Assembly (NCBI GenBank): GCA_030765065.1
Contig: CM060984.1
Coordinates: 104,265,488 to 104,329,487 of the forward strand
DNA: 64,000 bases
Source of the DNA: Deroplatys truncata
Taxonomy: Eukaryota > Arthropoda > Insecta > Mantodea > Mantidae
Direction: 5' to 3'
Position numbers and translations under genes: made by a program
Shown: positions 44,040 through 55,290 of the stretch, one piece after another
Layout of the letters: every line of letters begins with the position of its first letter
Position numbering within the stretch: the first letter of the stretch is position 1
Notes under the pieces: generated by a model
What the model saw: only the letters and a program-made list of their open reading frames with translations
Database searches by the model: none
What the model was told of the DNA's origin: nothing

Positions 44040-44885
44040 TTGTTTTATTATTTTAAGATTTTGGGTTCTTTGTCCTCCGGCTAGCTATTATTACTCAGTC
44101 GAACAAATATCTCTAAGCAGGGCGTGTAAACGGAAAGGAGTTGTTACTAAAAGATAACACTGATAAAAATTTATTTTCACACCTTTACTGCCGTCACACT
44201 TAATAGTTTACATCTTAAATCTTTATACACGCCTGACTGAAACTGCTATATTTCCGAATGTAATTACTGTCGTAATAGTTGTCGCGTACTTCACAATTTG
44301 TAACTAACTTTACGACGTGAGAGATTCTTCCAAACTGTATTATGTGCACTTCACGATAGATTCTTCTAGACTGCGCGACGTATACCTCGCGAATGATTCC
44401 ATAGAACTGCGTGATGTGTACCTCGCGAGATTCTTTAGAACTGCGTGATGTGTACCTCGTGAATGATTCTGTATATCTGCGTGAAACATGCTTATGGCTC
44501 GAGAATATATACTCCTTCAACACGAAATGCCTAAACATTATAATAGAGCTACTATTGGTTACCAAATCGCGCCAACATTAGCGTCTGTTTTGTCAGCCAA
44601 TCATAATTACTAACACATATGCTCTAGGGAAAATATTCCCTCCATTTTTAAAGAAAGGCACGCTACCCTGACGTCATTTGTTTGTCTCTTCTTAGTGATA
44701 AACAACTCGCCCCCTCGCTTCATTGTTACCCACTCTATTGTCAGTTTCAGTGAGGCCGTGTAAACTTATTTCCTAACAATGCTTATGGCTAACAAACATC
44801 TAAAATCATTGTCATACAATAATGTTAGTTTACACTACAATCACTCTGGCATTCACAGTGTTGTGATATAAAATACTGCCTCACA
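44040..44885 (-). mobile_element. LTR of family LTR-B, copy 2, with internal tandem repeats
   Basis: It is the diverged counterpart of 15560-16376. The right end TACTGCCTCACA gives TGTGAGGCAGTA as the LTR start on the minus strand. It contains a tandem repeat at 44315-44485 that the first copy lacks. The 116-codon minus frame there (44215-44565) is a product of that repeat. No PBS or coding region is recognised at its left edge. Confidence 0.6.
44315..44485. repeat. Tandem repeat, about 44-bp unit, about four copies
   Basis: The unit is roughly GAACTGCGTGATGTGTACCT plus CGCGAATGATTCT. It degrades toward the left (GACTGCGCGACGTATACCTC, then AACTGTATTATGTGCACTTC). Confidence 0.75.
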
Positions 44886-45019
44886 ACAATGCTGCATTTA
44901 AATTGACAGACCGACCACAACTTATACAAATCAGTTGGTAAACGCCCTGGGTCATATGACTATAGGGCCCCCAGAAGACGGAAGAGCTACCGTCTCCCAA
45001 GGAAGCCATGAAATCGCTT

Positions 45020-45565
45020 GCGTAAGGGCTACCAATCCACCTCACTCTCCCCAAGTTAAGCTGTATTGGGCCTGGTCACTAGCTGAATGATCTTTCAGCG
45101 GCGACAGGCCCAATAGCCTACTTGAATACCCCCAACTTAAGCCAGCATTGTGCTTGGTCACTAACTGGACGACTGACCGTTCAGCGGTGATGATCCGCCC
45201 TCTTATTAGCTTGGTAACCCCTAATCCTCTACCTACATCCTATCTTGCTTCGTTGCCTATCGGCCTGCTTGTTTTCACAACCACGCAAGCGGTTGTAGAA
45301 CTTAAGCGGTATTGGGCTTGGTTGTCACCTGAACGCTTGCCCGCTCGGGTGATTCGCCAGGACTCAGCCAATGACAGCACAGGAAGCAATGCTCAGCCCA
45401 CTGACACCCGACATAAAAGTTTGCGAAAACTGAAAACCTATTATATCATACAGATAAAGCCGTGCTGTGGCGATTTTACATTCTGCACAGGTAAACCTGG
45501 GCGACCTGCTCTCGATTGCTGGATTGCTGGATTACTCACTAGCTGATCATTTAGCTGCTCTCAGT
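45020..45565 (+). repeat. Degenerate array of 5S-rRNA-like sequences
   Basis: AAGTTAAGCTGTATTGGGCC then TGGTCACTAGCTGAATGATC (45053-45092) lines up with the internal promoter region of animal 5S rRNA (AAGCTAAGC..CGTCGGGCCTGGTTAGTACTTGGATG), mostly by transitions. Diverged relatives follow at 45134-45180 (AACTTAAGCCAGCATTGTGC), 45299-45340 (AACTTAAGCGGTATTGGGC) and about 45536-45565 (CTCACTAGCTGATCATTTAGC). Spacing is irregular (about 86 and 161 bp). None is an intact 5S gene. It may be a decayed 5S cluster or a 5S-derived SINE array. The 132-codon frame here is not a protein gene. Confidence 0.55.
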
Positions 45566-46109
45566 TCAAAACTTTTTAAGATTATAAAACGATCTGACGA
45601 AGACATTCAGGGCCAAAGATAGAATTTCTATGGTAATTACCAGGCATAGGAATTTCTAAGAAATCACAGGTAACTATCCAACCATCGTACAGTCTTTTGG
45701 CTTTGGAGGCAGCACTCAAACTGGTTTTTATCTGCCTATCTTGCTGCTGTCCGTGTTCTTTCTAGGATAATGGCTTGAAGTTGATAACTCCAAGCCAACT
45801 GCTTAAGAATTCTTATGTCTGGAAATTACTGTTCTTCGAGCTCCCCTCTTTCTACCATAAGCCCGGTAGCAATAATGTGTATAGCGATTGCTTCCCCTTT
45901 ATTCTTAATTTATCGAGTATATAATATTACAACCTGTCCATTAGATATATGTAACCTCTTCTTCCTCCAGTCACGGTTTAGATCAAAGCTTGCTCCGTTC
46001 TCACACTTCACATCGTTTCCTTGATCGTTCGATTGATCGTCGTTGAGATAGTATTATCTTTTACGTTATGAGCACCATGTTTAAGTGCCAATTTAAAGGT
46101 TGCATTGTA
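45566..46109. other. Unassigned stretch
   Basis: No recognisable gene or repeat. A 69-codon plus frame (45815-46024) looks random. Confidence 0.4.
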
Positions 46110-46264
46110 GTTTAGTTCCACTGTTGGGGAGCCCAACTTAATGAAGTAACTGCCCCATGTATGGTACAAAGTTTCCGGTGGCCTTCGCCCCAACGTTCAC
46201 TTTCCAGTAGTCTTCGCCTCAGTGTTTTAGAATCAACTTTGTAATTTGAATGTTTCTTTAAATA

Positions 46265-46303
<39 letters not shown>

Positions 46304-47065
46304 TGTTTCGGCTGCGTCAGTGTTAATTTGTAGAAATTTGTAGTATCTCCTATCAGGCGGTGATGCGGCTAAAGAATGTAGGCTTACACAAATTATAATT
46401 TTTACTTCACTCCTTTTATTAATCCTTCACACGATTAAATAACACTTCACTGATATAGAGAGCTGTGAGATTATTTATTAATTACTTGCACTTTTTAACA
46501 CTTAAACTTTATAATATTCTCGCCGTAATGAATTTTATATGTCTCGCACTGAATACGTATTGAACTGCTCAGGAACGTTGCCGTCTAGCGTCCGGTTGGG
46601 AACGCTGTCTATTAGCAACTGGCGTTTACCGCTTAAATTTGTAAATTTCTCTATTTCTCTATTTTCTGTCTCTGATTGGCTAATTTTTCTCCAATGGAAT
46701 ACTTTTTTTCACTTTCAGGTTTTTCTAGTTTTTAATTGGCTATTTATAAACTCTTTTAAATATTGCATTATTGTTCCAAGAATTACTAGTAGCATTATTA
46801 AACCTTCCAATTCATTATTACCTACAGGTTACCTCATTGTTAGCAACTTTCGGCCTCTATTCTCACAGCTCCTACATTGTTAAATTTCCTAATACATTCA
46901 CATAACATTATTATACATGTACACTGTAATATAAACATACAATGACTGTAATATACACTTTTTATATATTGTGGTACACACATTGTTTTAAGGCGGGCTG
47001 TTATTATATTTTATATTATATAATTAGACTAAAATCATTTAAGTTTTAAAAATACTGCCTCATCA
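46110..47065 (-). mobile_element. LTR of family LTR-A, copy 2, with (AT)n expansion
   Basis: It is the counterpart of 2352-3212, with CTGTTGGGGAGCC at the left (PBS-like) and ACTGCCTCATCA at the right. An (AT)n tract at 46266-46300 replaces the short TATATATTTATG of the first copy. The left part has an extra CCTTCGCC-containing duplication (46178-46222). The 114-codon plus frame 46539-46883 lies wholly in the LTR and is not a gene. Confidence 0.65.
46266..46300 (+). repeat. (AT)n microsatellite
   Basis: About 17 AT units inside the LTR-A copy. Confidence 0.9.
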
Positions 47066-47084
47066 TACTTTAGGTTTGTAGCTG

Positions 47085-47480
47085 AAGGCTTGTCTAGGGA
47101 TTCGTTCTCCTATCATTCTTTATAAGTGTCTTTTCCATTCCTGTCTATGCTTAGTAATTTAGTCTAAGATGGACTGTACACCTACTTCCTTTCTAATCTC
47201 CTCATTCCTTAGATGTTCTTCCCTTGTGCATCCTTTGACTGAGCGTAAACTGCTGAAATGTACTGTTACGTTTTTATTTAATTGTCCATGCCTCACTTCC
47301 ATACAGAATGACAGGCATGGCCATATTTGAACGGAATCTTAACTTTGTCTCATTTCTAAATTTATTTTTAAACATCTGGTGAAATTGTAACTTGTGAAAT
47401 CTAAACCTGCATATCCTTTACTTCCCCTAAGAATATTATTCCGTGCCCCTAGTTTTCTAGTTGCAACGCTATTATTTCTA
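47085..47480 (-). pseudogene. LINE ORF2 fragment (C-terminal to reverse transcriptase)
   Basis: On the minus strand the reading MPVILYGSEAWTIK at about 47320-47280 is followed, after a stop and frame change, by RSVKGCTREEHLRNEEIRKE and HRQEWKRHL with further stops down to about 47090. LYGSEAW and the RNEEIRKELG-like block are landmarks of animal LINE ORF2 proteins. Further upstream (47470-47400) ARNNILRGSKG appears, a motif of the same region in some LINEs. There are several stops and shifts, so it is dead. It abuts the LTR-A copy. Confidence 0.7.
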
Positions 47481-48149
47481 CTTTATTTATATACTAAAAG
47501 ACTAGTAATACACGAGATAAAATTATCTGAGATTTAGTGTTTTACATTATGAGCATGAAATCTCAATCTTATATATCAGAGTGATAGAGTTGATGATAAT
47601 TGTATTAATAGAAATTATATAATAAAAACAATAATAACAATAATACCGTAAACGCAGCCTAAACCGAACCATCTATACACCGGAAACCTGGATAAACGGA
47701 AAACAAACCTCAGAACAGATCTATTTCTAATGTTAAATAGTACTCTAAACAGAAAAACGCCTAATGCGGAAATGGAATAATTTTCTAGAACCGTTTGATA
47801 AATAACCTGACTAAGACGGATTTATAGGCGTAATATATAGCTAAGCGATAATTTCTTAACGTTATAGTCATTAATTTTGAGCGCGACTGTACTTTCACCA
47901 AAGTTTTAAAGAACCGTGCATGTGACATTAAACTTGGCACAAGTTATGTGGGGACAGAGAAACTGCAATTATAATATGCAAGTTGAAAATACAGCAAACA
48001 TATTTGAACATATTTTTTATTTACAGACTTTTATTTTAAATTATTCACATTTTTGTGCTGTGTTTTATTAAAATTCAACCTTTTGTAAGACGGAAAATTT
48101 TGAACACCGAAAAACAGAACGCACGAGTTGCGTTTTGGACAGGTTTTAC

Positions 48150-48180
<31 letters not shown>

Positions 48181-49025
48181 TAGTTATCTTGCATTCACAA
48201 TATATGTAATTTATTTTGCAAGCTATGTGGTGATTAGAAGAGCATAAGCCGTAGTAGTTTGAGAAAGAAAGAAAAAAGAACTTATGGTTTTATTTCTACT
48301 GCTAGAATTCAAAGAGGTTCTATTCTTTCTCAGCACCGTTCCTTTGAAAACCAAGGGAAATGTGCCAGCGTTTCTGTGATTAAGTCACCATGAAAAGCCT
48401 GTATTAATTTGACACTGCCTCGTCGCCAGTTCATGGTCTCTTTGCTTCAAGAGGAATCCAATCTAGTGGTATTGCATGGGGTTCATGTCGGTTTAAAACA
48501 ACATTATAGCCTTTAAGTGTAACCGGCTGTATAAAATTTTTTCATTACTTGTATTAACTTGTGTTTGTCAAATGCGCGGGAGTCGTTGGATTTCCTCAGC
48601 CAACGATTTCTATTAAAGGACAATGGATTTCCTGCGCATCTAGAAGTCTTAAAATGCGCTTTGGTTTAGTATGTACTTATTCATTGCTTTAGATTCAATA
48701 TTCCCATAACACAAAGAAACTGTTGACAACTAGGCACACTTATAGTCTATGGCCCTCGTTATTTGGGAAAAAAAGTATTTGAATCGTCATTGGCTACATG
48801 AAACATACAAAATGTAAATAAATATGTATTACAAAGCTCGGTGGTAGGTAGATGTGTACCTGTGACCATATTTAGTTAATAAACCCATACACAGAAACGC
48901 CTTCTTTGCGTGATAGGGTCTCTGAAATATGAAAGAGGATGTAGGCAGTACGTATCCTAAAATATAGGAGATAAGTAAAAAATAAAGCAGATATGCCCTA
49001 AGTGAGCAGATATGATTTCAATAAG
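47481..49025. other. Unassigned stretch with a (TAA)n microsatellite
   Basis: The microsatellite is at 48151-48180. The rest is AT-rich with no gene or repeat that I recognise. Confidence 0.45.
48151..48180 (+). repeat. (TAA)n microsatellite
   Basis: Ten ATA/TAA units. Confidence 0.9.
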
Positions 49026-49391
49026 CTAATACAGGAGCTCAAAATGACCACTGTCAACTGCGATACTTTTTATGTATCGTCTGATTACGTCATGTCGGGT
49101 TTTGGAAAGAATTGAAAGAATTGAAGCCTGTCCGCAGAGGTCCACAGGGATGTTTTTTAGGACTAAGCTGCATGTTTAAATTAAACGCCTCACCGATCTT
49201 AGAAACACGTTGTGGGCTGGGTGAAGCCTGTTAGGGTAACGTTGTTGATAGGGCCGGCAAAGCTCTCTTAGTTCCTTCAGGCTTTCCCATAGATTAGAAG
49301 CATGTCGGTATATTTTGTATTTGTGTACAAGGCAGCCACTGTTCATTACCACTTGACGGTAGCATATAAATGAATATTGTATTCTATTCAA
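49026..49391 (-). pseudogene. DUF4817-type transposase, internally deleted
   Basis: On the minus strand YQQRYPNRLHPAHNVFLRSV (about 49250-49190) is the signature of the N-terminal DNA-binding DUF4817 domain. Within 100 bp, and after a stop, comes the C-terminal end: RHDVIRRYIKSI, then DSGHFELLY and a stop at 49026-49028. The catalytic core between them is absent. It is a decayed internal-deletion derivative, related to the elements at 39502-40001 and 24350-24425. No terminal repeats could be defined. Confidence 0.65.
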
Positions 49392-50760
49392 CAGAATACC
49401 ACCGCAAACACTGCAGATATGCTGAAGGATTGCTATACATCACGCCTGAAGCTATAACAATGGTACCTAATTAATGAATGGACGCGCGTACCTGTCGCGG
49501 AGTCCATGGTTTGTTTACCTATGGTTTTCTCCCTTCTCTTTTCGAGAGCTTCAGCGCTTATACAGTTTCTGGACGTGGGTTTGTAAACAAGACATGATTA
49601 CATTGTACAAATCTACCAGCGAGCCTTGTAAGATATAGCCGATATGATATCACTGTTTCTCGAGAATCATGTTGTAAGTGCAATCCTGAGATATATTAAT
49701 GTCATAGGTGTAAACATTTAAGCAATAGGAAGGCAAGAAGCAGCACATATACTTAGATTAACCAATCATGTGTGGAACATAATTTCACAATTATGTGTAG
49801 CTTTTCGTGAATTTTATACAAGTAATTTAAGAGCTTTTAATTAGTATAAGTGCATTTATAAATTATAATTTAACATGCTCCATGTGTAGAAATGCATTGA
49901 AGTTTATATTTTATTCACAATATTTCGTATTGATTTAAAAATACGCTTACTTATCACTAAAATAAGTGCTAAACAGTTTTAGATCTAATTATTGCACCAC
50001 TTATCCTTAAATTTGCACCCAAATAGGTGAAAAAGTGTTTCAATTAAACATTTCATACACCAAAAACGTATAGCAAGGTTTCCCTTAGAAAATCAAAATC
50101 ATGAGTTACAAATACAATTACGGTCCTCGTGGATATGGTCACTGGGGTGTTTGACCTCAGTGCTACGTTGCACATAGGACCATGGTTTCGAGTTGCCCAT
50201 GTGTGCTGTGTCCGTGTAAATGTGTATGTGCGTGAGAAGTAAATATACAGTAAAAGCGTAATATCGGAAAATCAGGATAAAAAAGAACATGAAAGGGAAA
50301 AAAACGAAAAATAAACATATTAGGACACATGTTGACATTAACGCTTAATGAGTCAGGTCATATCCCAATCTAAAAGTATGTATGAAAAATGACACAGCGC
50401 TTGCATGAAGAAATGAGCAAATGAGTTTTTAATGCTCTGCATACAGTTGCCTAAATACGTCGCAAGAACTGGATTCCACTTATTCTGTCCAGATATTTAA
50501 ATACAACACACTGGAATTTACTATCTGTCGACGAGAAATTCAGTAAATAAGGCTATCAAAAATTTTATTAGAAGGAATTTAATATATCTGTCCTGGGACA
50601 CAAAGCCAAATCGTTAATCAAATTTTAATGTTTCATCTTGGGAATCTTCATAGAGGAAACAAGCATTATGTTTTTGTTCATTTTATCATTAAGCATTACC
50701 CTTTGAAAATAGTATACTCAATCCCTCCATCCAGTTGAATAGCTGCAAGTGAAAAAGCTG
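49392..50760. other. Unassigned stretch
   Basis: AT-rich, with one 79-codon minus frame (50099-50338) without recognisable content. No repeat match noticed. Confidence 0.45.
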
Positions 50761-50764
50761 TTGT

Positions 50765-51085
50765 TCGACATACCATAGAGAAAATGTAAGATATCTATCT
50801 CCTTACAGCATTGTAAAGACTAGCTTAAAAGGCAGTAAGCGAGACAGAGATTCCATGTGGTCCTAAAACAGTTCACAGTATGATTCGCCGTTAGTGGCTA
50901 ATCTGCCAAGCATGTAATGTTACAAGGATCACCCTTTATAGATCCAGAAAGGCGTGAACATTAATTTTCCGGTCGACCGATTCGTACGGAATTCCTTTGG
51001 TTTAGTCAACGAAGAATATTGCCATTCCTTACTGGTTCGCTGACTGGAAGTAGTAAGCTCAAGCATTCTCTGTCAGTGATGCAGA
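50765..51085 (-). pseudogene. Mariner transposase relic (catalytic-region side)
   Basis: On the minus strand EWQYSSLTKPKEFRTNRSTG followed by KLMFTPFWIYKG is readable at about 51035-50935. It resembles the segment of mariner transposases around the second catalytic aspartate (usually GKVM.TVFWD). Here the aspartate position reads I, so it is inactive. A weak continuation (TNGESYCELF, about 50905-50876) follows. Stops are present. It lies in the opposite direction to the mariner N terminus at 51580. Confidence 0.55.
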
Positions 51086-51436
51086 AATCCATTTTCAATT
51101 TCATGACACATGCCATTTTCCACAAAACTTCTTTCAATTTATAGCTTGGTTACCCACTAGCTTGGTGGTTCCTGAAATCCAAATGCCGATTAAATTAATT
51201 TCATTGACCTCCCCATATTCTTTATGAAATTACTGTAAAATTGTATAGAAGATCTTTATGCTGAATTCTCTGCCTTACATCTAATATCTGAAATGTCTTC
51301 AAACCCCGTGATAACCTAATTACAGAAGAAAATTACCTTGATGTTCACGAACATCTTACGAAACGACGACGGATGTTTTATTCCGGACATATTAAAACCC
51401 ATAACCTTTCAAATTCTAGAAATTCTATATAACTTT

Positions 51437-51960
51437 AAGAAAATAAGAGGGTTATCCAGGAAGTAACGACCATCGCTATCGGGCTTCCATCCAAGGTCGA
51501 ATGGCTTCTCAACGTCTTCTCTCATTGTTTTGTGAGCTTCAGACGAAACAAATCATAATTGTACTTTGTGATTGTTCAAAATGAACTGTGTGATACAAAG
51601 TCCCGCCGAATGTGAGGTGAGAAGTATTGGATTTTTAAATGTCTAAATGTTGAAACCCACAGAAATTTATCATAAACTAAAGGAAGTGTAGGTGATACAG
51701 AAGGGAATGAAAGAAATGTGAAAAATTGTTGTTAAGCATTCAACAATGGACGAACAAAGGACATATCTACCCAGACATTCACTCATCACAGATTATTTGA
51801 AGAATACGGTGAACAACAAATCGTGTATGACATACGTGTGACCTTAGATCAGTTACAGATTTATTTCACAAAATGTTTACGTTCTTTGCTTGGTGAAATT
51901 ATCTCTGAACCTATTGGCTTAATGGATTGTTGACAGCCGACTACAACACGCGAATTCTAA
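51437..51960 (+). pseudogene. Mariner element, 5' part with transposase N terminus
   Basis: A mariner-like terminal sequence GGTTATCCAGGAAGTAACGA lies at 51449-51468. The transposase starts at 51581 (MNCVIQSPAECEVRSIGFLN). After an in-frame stop it continues with LKPTEIYHKLKEV and DEQRTY, corresponding to the first helix-turn-helix region of mariner transposases. At least three stops interrupt it. No right terminal repeat is seen before the HLN copy at 52054, so the element is truncated. Confidence 0.65.
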
Positions 51961-52053
51961 AGCTCGTGGACAGATATGACTAATGCTTAAAGAATAAAGG
52001 TGGTGATTGTGTAAACAAATAAAGTAAGTTCAATTTTGTAAGTGACAGGCTTT

Positions 52054-52856
52054 TTACTTTCTCTGCTATGTATAGTAAGTAGGGGGAAGTATTGAATTCC
52101 ACCCAAAAATTCGATAGCGAGATTTCACAGGAAATACATGTTTTGAGGTGCACTGAATGCATATAAAGCATTTTTGGAAACATGTGTGTCTGTCTGTGAA
52201 CAACATAACTCAGAAACGAACAGTCGGATAAACACAAAACTAGATGCGAAATGAAGGTTTTCAAGAAAATCTCCCCACCCCAGATTACCCTTTACATGGA
52301 ACATTTTTAGAAAATTTTAATTTACTCAAAAATGGCTCTAACGATTTTGAATAAAGCACCATAAGTTTAAGACATTTTATGGCAAATGAATTGTATATCT
52401 CGAATTTTCTGTGAATGTCTCCAAAAGTATTCTTCATTATGATCGACATTTGCATAACTGGTAAACCATAAGAGATAGACAAAATTTTACTACACAATAA
52501 ATGTAGATGGCGTTAAAATACGCAACTTATGTCATACATTTTTTTGTTGAGTGAACCTTTTTCAGATATTGCTTGTTATTCCCTTAAATTTTCAATACTT
52601 ATACTTTTTCTCAAATGGGAATTCGTTATTCCGTTTTTAGTGTCCTGGTAATGCAAAGAAAATGGAATACTCCACATAGCAACCAGCTCTTAAAATGTTT
52701 GACTATCGCTTAAAGCCTACCAATTCCCCTTGCATCTACAAGAAAGTTAGCAATAAGATTAACATCTCGATTAACATGAAGCATATGGAGAATAAGCGTT
52801 TGTAAAAATAGTTTGTACAAGAGTAGAGAAAGTCATGTGAGTGTAACACATCAGAT
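52054..52856 (+). mobile_element. HLN repeat copy 22, young, full length
   Basis: TTACTTTCTCTGCTATGTATAGTAAGTAG is at the left and GTCATGTGAGTGTAACACATCAGA at the right. The first block is closest to copy 8 at 18476 (both read GAGGTGCACTGAATGCATAT, unlike most copies). Confidence 0.85.
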
Positions 52857-53370
52857 TATTTTAAATAAAATATTATCCTGAATACACTAAAGCCAAACGG
52901 TCCTTACTTCCTCGTATCCCTTAATGGAATACTTGGGTAATTTTAAGTAATCGCAGCATTGAAACTTTAAGCTCCTCTTTGGTACTGTAGTTATTCAGTA
53001 ACATAAAGGCTACACAGCTTTCGCATAATATAAAACCTTGACAAAAATATTTAATGAAATAGAGTAAAACTGTTGAATATGAGGACCCACTCCCTGTCCA
53101 GAAATTTAAGCATTTTTGAAATGGTACATAGTCTGTAGCCATTGAGAGGAATAATCTGAACTATTAATTATAAATATCGTTTAAGAGTTTCTGATATTGC
53201 GCTAGTCACAATTTACTCTAATTTAATCATTTAGCATACGCTGGTAATGAACTAGGTTACAATAATCATAAGAAGTACAGTAATAGTTTCTTACATAAGA
53301 GTTAAGATGTTTTTGGCATCCAGAAACATCGTCACATACCTCTGTAGTATTAGAATAAATTGTATTCAAA
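52857..53370. other. Unassigned stretch
   Basis: AT-rich. A 73-codon minus frame (52921-53142) has no known motif. Confidence 0.45.
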
Positions 53371-53371
53371 T

Positions 53372-53864
53372 ATAATGCTATAGGTTATTCAACGCAGGGG
53401 AACATCTTGCGCGCTAGGAGCTGCCTAGATCTATCGCGGCTACAACCCCCAGAAAGAAGGGATGAGGTGAAGGAACCACAGGAAGATAAAGGCCACCGAG
53501 ACGTACGGAAGACCCTAACATTTCCAAGCCTGCAGAGCCGCCAAGAGAGGGAGATAAACAACCCACCAATCAAGCAGCCTTCTGGTGCCCACGGGGAATA
53601 CTCATGCATCCGCGCCATCTGTCCGACACCGCCATGCGCCAGAAAAACTTAGAAGTACACCTGAAAGATGAGAAGGGAACGTAATAAAAGGGAAACGATG
53701 GAAAGAATATCGTGTTAGAAAAGAAACCATCCCAACATTCGCCTGCCAATCCCGCGGAAAACACAAAAACCCATAAGTTAGAGTGGACATTTGGTGGGGA
53801 TCGAAACCGGGACTTCCCAAAGTGACTCGCACACGTTACCGCTGCGCTACCTCACCCAATAATG
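53372..53864 (-). mobile_element. Complete SINE (family D body, different tRNA head)
   Basis: The element is about 53378-53857 (480 bp), flanked by ATAATG (53372-53377, 53859-53864). On the minus strand the head is GGTGAGGTAGCGCAGCGGTAACG (A box) and CCGGTTTCGATCCCC (B box). It is followed by the same central domain and 3' half as 38726-39214 (TTGGCAGGCGAATGTTGGGA, GGCGGTGTCGGACAGATGG, CGGTGGCC, CGATAGATCTAGGCAGC). The head differs clearly from the other two family D copies. Minus-strand frames of 64-77 codons in it are not genes. Confidence 0.8.
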
Positions 53865-54050
53865 TTATGTTATACACTGCGCACATTTATATTTCAATAA
53901 ATCTTAACTAAAGAAATAGCTATTCCATATCAATATCGTATTATTATAAACATTGACTGTATTGTTTTGCTGTGCCATGTTTTCTTAGTTGCTACTTGTG
54001 AACCATTTATATGTATTGCTTGGGTAGAAATATCTCAGGATTTTGTCTTA

Positions 54051-55067
54051 TTACTTTCTCAACCACATGCCTAGTAGGTAGAGAAGGTATTGTATTCCAC
54101 CCAAAAAATCAATATCGAGATTACACCGGGAATACATGTTTCGAAGTCTCCTGAACCCCCAAACAAGCTTTAAGAAAAATCTGTGTGTTTGTGTACAGCA
54201 GTGGTGGCGAAAACGTGACTCGCGAGTCATTTTGACTGACTCGCAGGTGCACGTTCCCTCTCTGCAACCGTTCATTTGATTTTCACATGCTGCTGAGTGA
54301 TGCAGTGCGTGTTGCATATTTGGTGACTCGCGGAAGGAAGTCGTTTTCGCCACCCTTGGTGTACAGCATAACTCAACAACGAAAAATAGGATAAATACCA
54401 AACCTGTTATTTAGGCTTACTACCTTCCAAAGATGGAACACGAAGATTTTAAGGAACATTCCTCCACATCGAACTACTCTTTACATGGAACATTTTTCGA
54501 AATTTATTATTTTGTAAAAATAGGTTATCGATTTTGATTAAAATACCACACATAAAAGGTATTTACATGACAAATAACATGTGCTTTTGAATTTTATGGG
54601 AATAGAATATGAAGTCCATTTCATTCGGAAGCAATGTTGTATAATCTTGCATAATTTTTTAACGTTAACCTATAGAAAAACGTACTTCACAAAACATGTA
54701 GATTTCTTTAAAACACACAATTTATTTCAAATAAGTTTTTTGTGGCATAACCGTTTCTGCGATATACGTTATTAGAGATTTGAATTGTTCATTTTTTGTC
54801 ATTATCTTAAGTACCTTCAACATTCAGTTGTTTCTCGCAATTGCATGGAAACCGATGGAATTTTAAAGCTAGCATATATCCTCCAGTTCTTGAATATTTG
54901 AGTATCACTGTCCTCTTTGTATCTATAACGAAATGTGTAATGCAGCTATATCTGCAAGGGCTTATTTGGATTAAAATGTAGTGAATAGAAAAATAAGCTT
55001 TAGAAGAATACCTTGTATACCCACTAATAAACAATAGAGTGTAGGGTATGTGAATGTATAACATAGG
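54051..55067 (+). mobile_element. HLN repeat copy 23, older, split by a hAT MITE
   Basis: It starts TTACTTTCTCAACCACATGCC and ends GTAGGGTATGTGAATGTATAACATAGG. Family sequence is interrupted at the microsatellite/CTGTGTACAGCATAAC junction by 54199-54358. It is of the older class (GTATACCCACTAATAAACAATAG). Confidence 0.8.
54191..54366 (+). mobile_element. hAT-type MITE with exact 8-bp target duplication, inside HLN copy 23
   Basis: The element is 54199-54358 (160 bp) with ends CAGTGGTGGCGAAAAC and CAAGGGTGGCGAAAAC (reversed). GTGTACAG is duplicated at 54191-54198 and 54359-54366. It is similar along its whole length to the element at 20309-20461, reversed (shared CGAGTCACCAAATATGCAAC and GGTTGCAGAGAGGGAACG when read on the minus strand). 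Confidence 0.9.
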
Positions 55068-55290
55068 AAATTTTTTACGCAATTTTCTGTGGAATAACTA
55101 CACGAATTATTTTCCACTCTATGGCATTCTTCACCAATATGTTTATTTGTGACTCCAGTATGTATGTATTGTACGTGCAAGCCTTGTAAATCCATATTAG
55201 TGAGGTATTTTGTTCATCTGAACTGAAATAAGGCGTATTATAACCTATGTCCATTGGGAATAAAACTACTTTGTAATGAATAAAGAATAC

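Noticed and set aside
44215-44565. 116-codon minus-strand frame with repeating residues
   Set aside because: It is a translation of the 44-bp minisatellite inside an LTR.
15405-44885. One element bounded by the two LTR-B copies
   Set aside because: Same reasons: strong divergence and no retroelement coding region between.
45148-45546. 132-codon open frame
   Set aside because: It lies within the 5S-like repeat array and uses part of those repeats; no protein motif.
2352-47065. One 44-kb retrotransposon with LTR-A at both ends
   Set aside because: The two LTRs are too diverged, and the DNA between them is full of unrelated repeats with no gag-pol. They are separate insertions.
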